Positions 59,511 to 64,000 of a stretch of DNA of 64,000 nucleotides are shown here, piece after piece. The translations under genes were made by a program, and so were the position numbers. Under the pieces are notes generated by a model. The model was not told where the DNA came from. It saw only the letters and a list, made by a program, of their open reading frames with translations, and did no database searches. Source of the stretch: Acanthacorydalis orientalis (lineage: Eukaryota; Arthropoda; Insecta; Megaloptera; Corydalidae); contig CM068315.1 of the NCBI GenBank assembly GCA_034766995.1, positions 9,686,510 through 9,750,509 of the forward strand, given 5' to 3'. Numbering within the stretch: the first letter of the stretch is position 1; each line of letters opens with the position of its first letter.

Positions 59511-61321
59511 CCGAATCAATTTGTGAATCTAATATTAAATGTTGTTATTTATGACATTCAAATGTGAAAACACTATAACAATATGCAATCATGGTTAATA
59601 GAATGAAATTTTTGCATACAGAAGAAAAAATTTAGGAAACAATAAAAAAGTAAATTAATTGGATGTGTCATAAAATACTTTAAATTTTCGTTTAAATGCA
59701 TAAATATACATTACAATATTTTTATTATCAGTTACTTTCGTTACCGTATTTATACAGCGTAGAATGTTTCGTAAAATGAATGAAGTTAAATTTTGATAAA
59801 TTCTGTATAATTTCATTTCATTTTCATTCAGCATTTTTAATGCTTTTATGAATCTTAAAGAATTTTTATAAAAACATTTTACTCTTCCATAAAATATAAA
59901 CAACATTTTTTAAATAATTTCCAATATTTCTTGTTTTTATTTAGCACTGTGGTATTTTTCCATAAAAACACTAATAAAAAAACAGAAAATTTAAGTTTCT
60001 TTTAAGTGATGTAATAAATTGAATTTCATTTTTACGTACAGCCTTAGATTCAAAAAGAGAATATGCTTACACATTTTTATCTATTTGTATAACCGTCTCA
60101 TACATCAACAACTGTATATTTTAGTAGTAATAATTTTATTATACTATTTAAAAATACATTTTGATCCATATGAAATACCGATTTATTACAAATAATGTTA
60201 TGTATTGATACCATTTCGACAACAATTTGATTTTTTTAAAGACAATTTTTGATTAAATTAATTTAAAATGTTAATATTTATAAAAAATCCATGAATTATA
60301 GAGAAAAAAAATTAACTGATATACAAGTGTTCAAGTCAATACAACGTTTATAATGATTGTAAGTTATTTACTTGCAATATACGAGCAAATTGGTTTATTG
60401 ATATAAGAGCTTTCTGAAAATAAAATAAATGTTATCAAAAGATCTAAGTATTCACAAGAGAATACATAACTATCTTTTAAAATCCGCAAATCGTTTCGTT
60501 CAACTGTATGATACATTTCAACATAAATGTTTCTATGTGCATACACAATTTCTAATTAAAAATAAATATAATATTAAGCTATTTGTAGATTTTTATTTTG
60601 TATATATTTTTCTTTTATAAATATTATTCCATTTATAATACAGTCCTTAAATTTTATTTAATATTTAGATTGTCATTAAAATAATAAAGTTTACAAAAAT
60701 GAATTTATGTTTATGATTTTCATTAGAATTTTCTTCAGTCTAATATGAATTTTAGACATTTCTTCTTTAACCTTTTAATGCACAATTTTTATATTAATTT
60801 GTGATGAAACAAAATAAATTTTTGTTTTTGCAAATTATAGTTGATGTTTATCACAATTCATTTATTCAAACAAAAATACATTTAGAGCTTAATTAAAAGT
60901 TTAATTCGGTATGATAAATTTTAAAACAAGACTCCAAACAGTGTCCAATGCTGCACTTATTTAACCAGTATTTCGTCTCTTCTTATTTTTTTCCCGTGCT
61001 ATCTTTTTTGGAACAACACATTACACAATTTCTATGCGGAACATATTTTTTTCTATAGAAGGTATAAAATTAAGAAAATATTTCTTTGTAAGTCTTGTGT
61101 CGGTCTTTCTCTCTGTGATCCATGTTATTTTAATCGCCCTACTTTTTTTAAAAAATAACTAGAATGGTATTTTGTAATAATTTTGTTTATTACCTCTATA
61201 CGATAGTTTAAATTATCAATTGATTCTCCATTTTTTTTATAACCCCTAACATATACGGAGTTGTGTAATTCTGCCAGTTTACGGTGCTTGTATACGTAAT
61301 GGAGCTGAGCATTAAGCGGTT

Positions 61322-61327
<6 letters not shown>
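59511..61327. other. AT-rich, no gene
   Basis: Several AT-driven frames of 60-83 codons on both strands, none recognised. Slightly more mixed sequence at 60940-61140. Confidence 0.5.

Positions 61328-61357
<30 letters not shown>
61328..61357. repeat. (TA)n at the left edge of a mariner
   Basis: TA array ending exactly at the left TIR. Confidence 0.9.
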
Positions 61358-61358
<1 letters not shown>

Positions 61359-62629
61359 GAGGGAAGGTCAAAATGTCTGCAAAATGGTCATTATGTCGTG
61401 GATAAGGGAAATCGTGCACTACCGCTTTCGAAAGTAGGTTTCTCCAGCAGTAGACATATCAAGTTGCAAGTGTATCTAAGAAGTAATACATGTTATCATT
61501 TGAAAAGCATATCAAACTGGAAAAAGTCTCCAAAATGGAAACTTTGGGTTTCGTACCGTCTTCAATTTTCTCGAAAAACAAGGAAAAATACCTCAAATCA
61601 TTATGGAAAAGATGAAATCAGTTTACTGTGACTATTGTCCTGCATAAACCATGATTTATAAGTGATATGGTTTCTTTAAGCAAGACAGAGAGTCAATAGA
61701 AGACGATTCACGTTCACATAGAGGCAACTTTGATGAAAATTGTTAAAAAAGTAGAGAAATTAATATTGGATGATGCCTATTTAAAGAAGAATCAAATCAT
61801 CGAAGTGATTGGATTACCAGATTCAACCGTTTTGAATACTTTACTTGATCATCTTGGCATGTCAAAGGTCAGCGCAAGATGGGTAACAAGAATGTTCACA
61901 CTGCTTCAAGTGCGATATCGTGTTGAAGTGTCCAAGAAGTTTTTGTCAAGACAATCCAGATGAATTTTTTTACTGAATAGTTACTGGAGATGAAACGTAG
62001 GTTCAACTTTATAAGCCTGAATTCAAACAGAAGTCCAAACAGTGGTATCAAAAAGGGTATACTACTTTTTAAAAAGTTTAAAGTGTCAACGTTGACCAGA
62101 AAACTGTTAATGTTTTTTTGAGTGGATACAGAGGGTATCTTGTCTATCGATTATAAAGTAAACGGTGTGATTATAACTGAAGAATACTGCGCTACTATAA
62201 TGGAACAACTAAAAGTATCAGTGAAGGAAAAAGAGAGGAAAAAATCGGGAAAAGGTGTACTTCTTTTGAAAGACAACGCAACTGTTCACAAAAGCAATGT
62301 GACAATGGATGCCATTCATAAATGTAGTTTAGAAATTCTGAATAACACTCTATATGATCCAGATCTAGTACATAGTGATGTTTATTCATTCCCAAATTTA
62401 AAAAAAGAGTTACGTGGGAGGAAATTTTGGGAAGATGATATCGAGGCAAAGATTTCAGCTTATTTTGTGCCGAAACAAAAAATATTTTTATGAGGATTTA
62501 AAGAAACTTATTCAAAGATCTGAAAGTGTATTAGAGCCAAGGGAAAATATATTGAAAAAGAAAAATAATGATTGGTTTGTTTAAATCTTCTTCCCCTTCT
62601 TTCCGAGAATTTTTTAACTTTCACTCATA
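61356..62629 (+). mobile_element. Near full-length, inactive mariner transposon
   Basis: Left terminus CGAGGGAAGGTCAAAATGTC and right terminus ending AGAATTTTTTAACTTTCACT are imperfect inverted copies, each next to TA. The span of about 1.27 kb is the normal mariner length. Between them all parts of a mariner transposase can be read in order, in different frames. The termini differ from those of the Hsmar1-like family in this window, so it is a second, independent mariner lineage. Confidence 0.85.
61533..62575 (+). pseudogene. Mariner transposase, D34D type, frameshifted
   Basis: The likely start is the ATG at 61533 (METLGFRTVFNFLEKQGKI, after a one-base correction). The first helix-turn-helix follows, then VKKVEKLILDDAYLKKNQII and LGMSKVSARWVTRMFT (the conserved mariner linker between the DNA-binding and catalytic parts). 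IVTGDET at about 61979-61999 carries the first catalytic Asp. The second is in VLLLKDNATVHKS (62249-62287). The third is in LYDPDLVHSDVYSFPNLKKE, 34 residues after the second, as in canonical D34D mariners. At least three frame changes and several stops make it non-functional. The frames 61284-61631, 61730-61963 and 62122-62493 are its pieces or shadows. Confidence 0.88.
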
Positions 62630-62636
62630 GATATTC

Positions 62637-62718
<82 letters not shown>
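62637..62718. repeat. (TA)n(TG)n(TA)n microsatellite
   Basis: TA, about eight TG units, then TA again, just outside the right end of the mariner. Confidence 0.95.
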
Positions 62719-62719
<1 letters not shown>

Positions 62720-63660
62720 CATGTATATAAATAAGTATTTCAGATATTCAAATATTATTTATTAATTGTATTTTATTTAATTTTAATTTCAAAATACTAT
62801 CTACAGTTCATTTTTTTCGATTAAATAACGTTATTAAATAATAGGGAACCATCTTTTAATTACGTTTAAAATATGTACATTTTTATTAAATCTTAAATAT
62901 GAAGTTGTTCTTGAACTTTGATGTTAGATTTAAATTTTAATTCTATATGACAAAATAGTATTTAAAGAATCTCTCCTGTGTCATACTTTATTTGCATTTA
63001 ACTTCATTCGATAGAGGTGATGATGAATGATCTGTAAATTGTCAAACAGTAATAAAATTAAACATAATTCTTTTACGTTAAATTTTTTTCTTATTGACGA
63101 TATGCAAATGTATAAATTTTTTTCGAAATTATTAATATGGAATATGGTTAAAAGAGAGTTTATAAGTAAACACTTTAATAGAGAATATTATTTTTTACGT
63201 TAATGATTCGAAACATACACTTTTATTTATAATTTAGTCTGCTTCATTAGTCTATATCCTAATATTTTCGCAGTTTATTGGCTATTAAATGTTTAATTTA
63301 CGATAAATGAAAGTTAACAGACCGAAAGAAACTTGTATTCAAACGATACTTTTTGCCATTTGAAATAATTTTATTCTATGATATTGAAAATTTACGGCAG
63401 GTACAAGATTTCACTATTGATAAAGTTCATAACTTTGTTTAATTATTCACTTTCTGTTACTAAATAAGTGATTTATATATTTTTTGCGTAATTATTTCAA
63501 ATTTATATAAATAATATATTCTAAAATGAAGTTTAAAAAGATAATTCCTTAAACAGATTTTTTTTATATCTAAGATTAATTTGGAGTCTTAGATTTGATT
63601 TTATAAAGTAAATCATTTATTTAGTATTTTAACCGAATACTGATTATATATTTATAATGC

Positions 63661-63701
<41 letters not shown>

Positions 63702-64000
63702 CTAAATTTTGCTGAAATAGCATAATATTGATTTCGTATAAAACGAATAATTGAGAGAAAAATATCTTATGATATGTATACGTGCAAAGACGAAACGAAA
63801 AATTCAGCAAATTTCAATCCTTTTGATCTCAATACACGTATCTGTATATGATGTTAGTATGGTGCGTCTTTAATTCATATACATAAGTCTGTGTGTGTAT
63901 GTATGTAATCTGCCTCTTTGATTTTCATACATTTTATATATTTTCTTTCGTGATCCAGAACCTCGAGCGTGTTTCATATGTCAATATCGCTATTTAATCT
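62719..64000. other. AT-rich, no gene
   Basis: TA tract at 63664-63697. No frame, TIR or repeat match seen. Confidence 0.5.

Noticed and set aside
59655..60620. AT-driven frames of 60-83 codons
   Set aside because: Composition follows the AT-rich DNA (Ile, Asn, Lys, Phe, Tyr) and no family pattern is visible.
62195..62449. 84-codon minus-strand frame
   Set aside because: Antisense of the mariner catalytic region.
1..64000. tRNA, rRNA or CRISPR array
   Set aside because: No cloverleaf-like or rRNA core sequence was seen, and the regular repeats present are simple microsatellites or dispersed elements without spacer structure.

Overview
This 64 kb window is extremely AT-rich eukaryotic DNA that looks like a gene desert or the inside of very long introns. 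I see no operon-like gene order, no tRNA or rRNA, no CRISPR array and no long conserved protein-coding ORF. Three things point to an animal, most likely an insect: two mariner-family transposons (one Hsmar1/SETMAR-like, one other D34D mariner), many short palindromic MITEs with TA target sites, and roughly 60 (TA)n microsatellites, about one per kilobase. The species cannot be named from this sequence.

Layout: 1-9 kb holds AT-rich DNA with GC-richer islands at 300-760, 3670-3990 and 5480-5720, an 80-bp mariner miniature at 4573-4652, palindromes with TA cores around 6.9-7.4 kb, and the first palindromic MITE. 10-17 kb holds two internally deleted Hsmar1-like elements (10751-11316 minus, 13919-14495 plus), a candidate first exon in a GC-rich island (11.56-12.25 kb), and an LTR-like remnant (14.6-15.1 kb). 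18-36 kb is mostly AT desert with several dispersed repeat families, a 430-bp direct duplication (28.2/29.9 kb) and islands at 21.2, 23.4 and 25.8 kb. 36-46 kb has a large island (36.2-36.8 kb), a 66-nt candidate micro-exon (37300-37365), the third deleted mariner (39.1-39.6 kb), a 3-kb inverted duplication (41.3/43.9 kb) and another island (45.7-46.3 kb). 47-57 kb is dominated by TA tracts and local duplications. 57.4-58 kb is a last island with a candidate splice acceptor. 61.36-62.63 kb is a nearly full-length but broken mariner.

The only coding potential I would defend is (1) decayed transposase, (2) the 66-nt exon, open in one frame and bounded by AG and GT, and (3) more weakly, a 5' exon ending in GTGAGT at 12038. 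If these are real, much of the window is intron or regulatory DNA of one or more genes whose main exons lie elsewhere, and the GC-richer islands are candidate regulatory elements. Most long open frames in the window are IYIYIY translations of TA repeats and are not genes. All repeat families were matched by eye within this window; no database was consulted.
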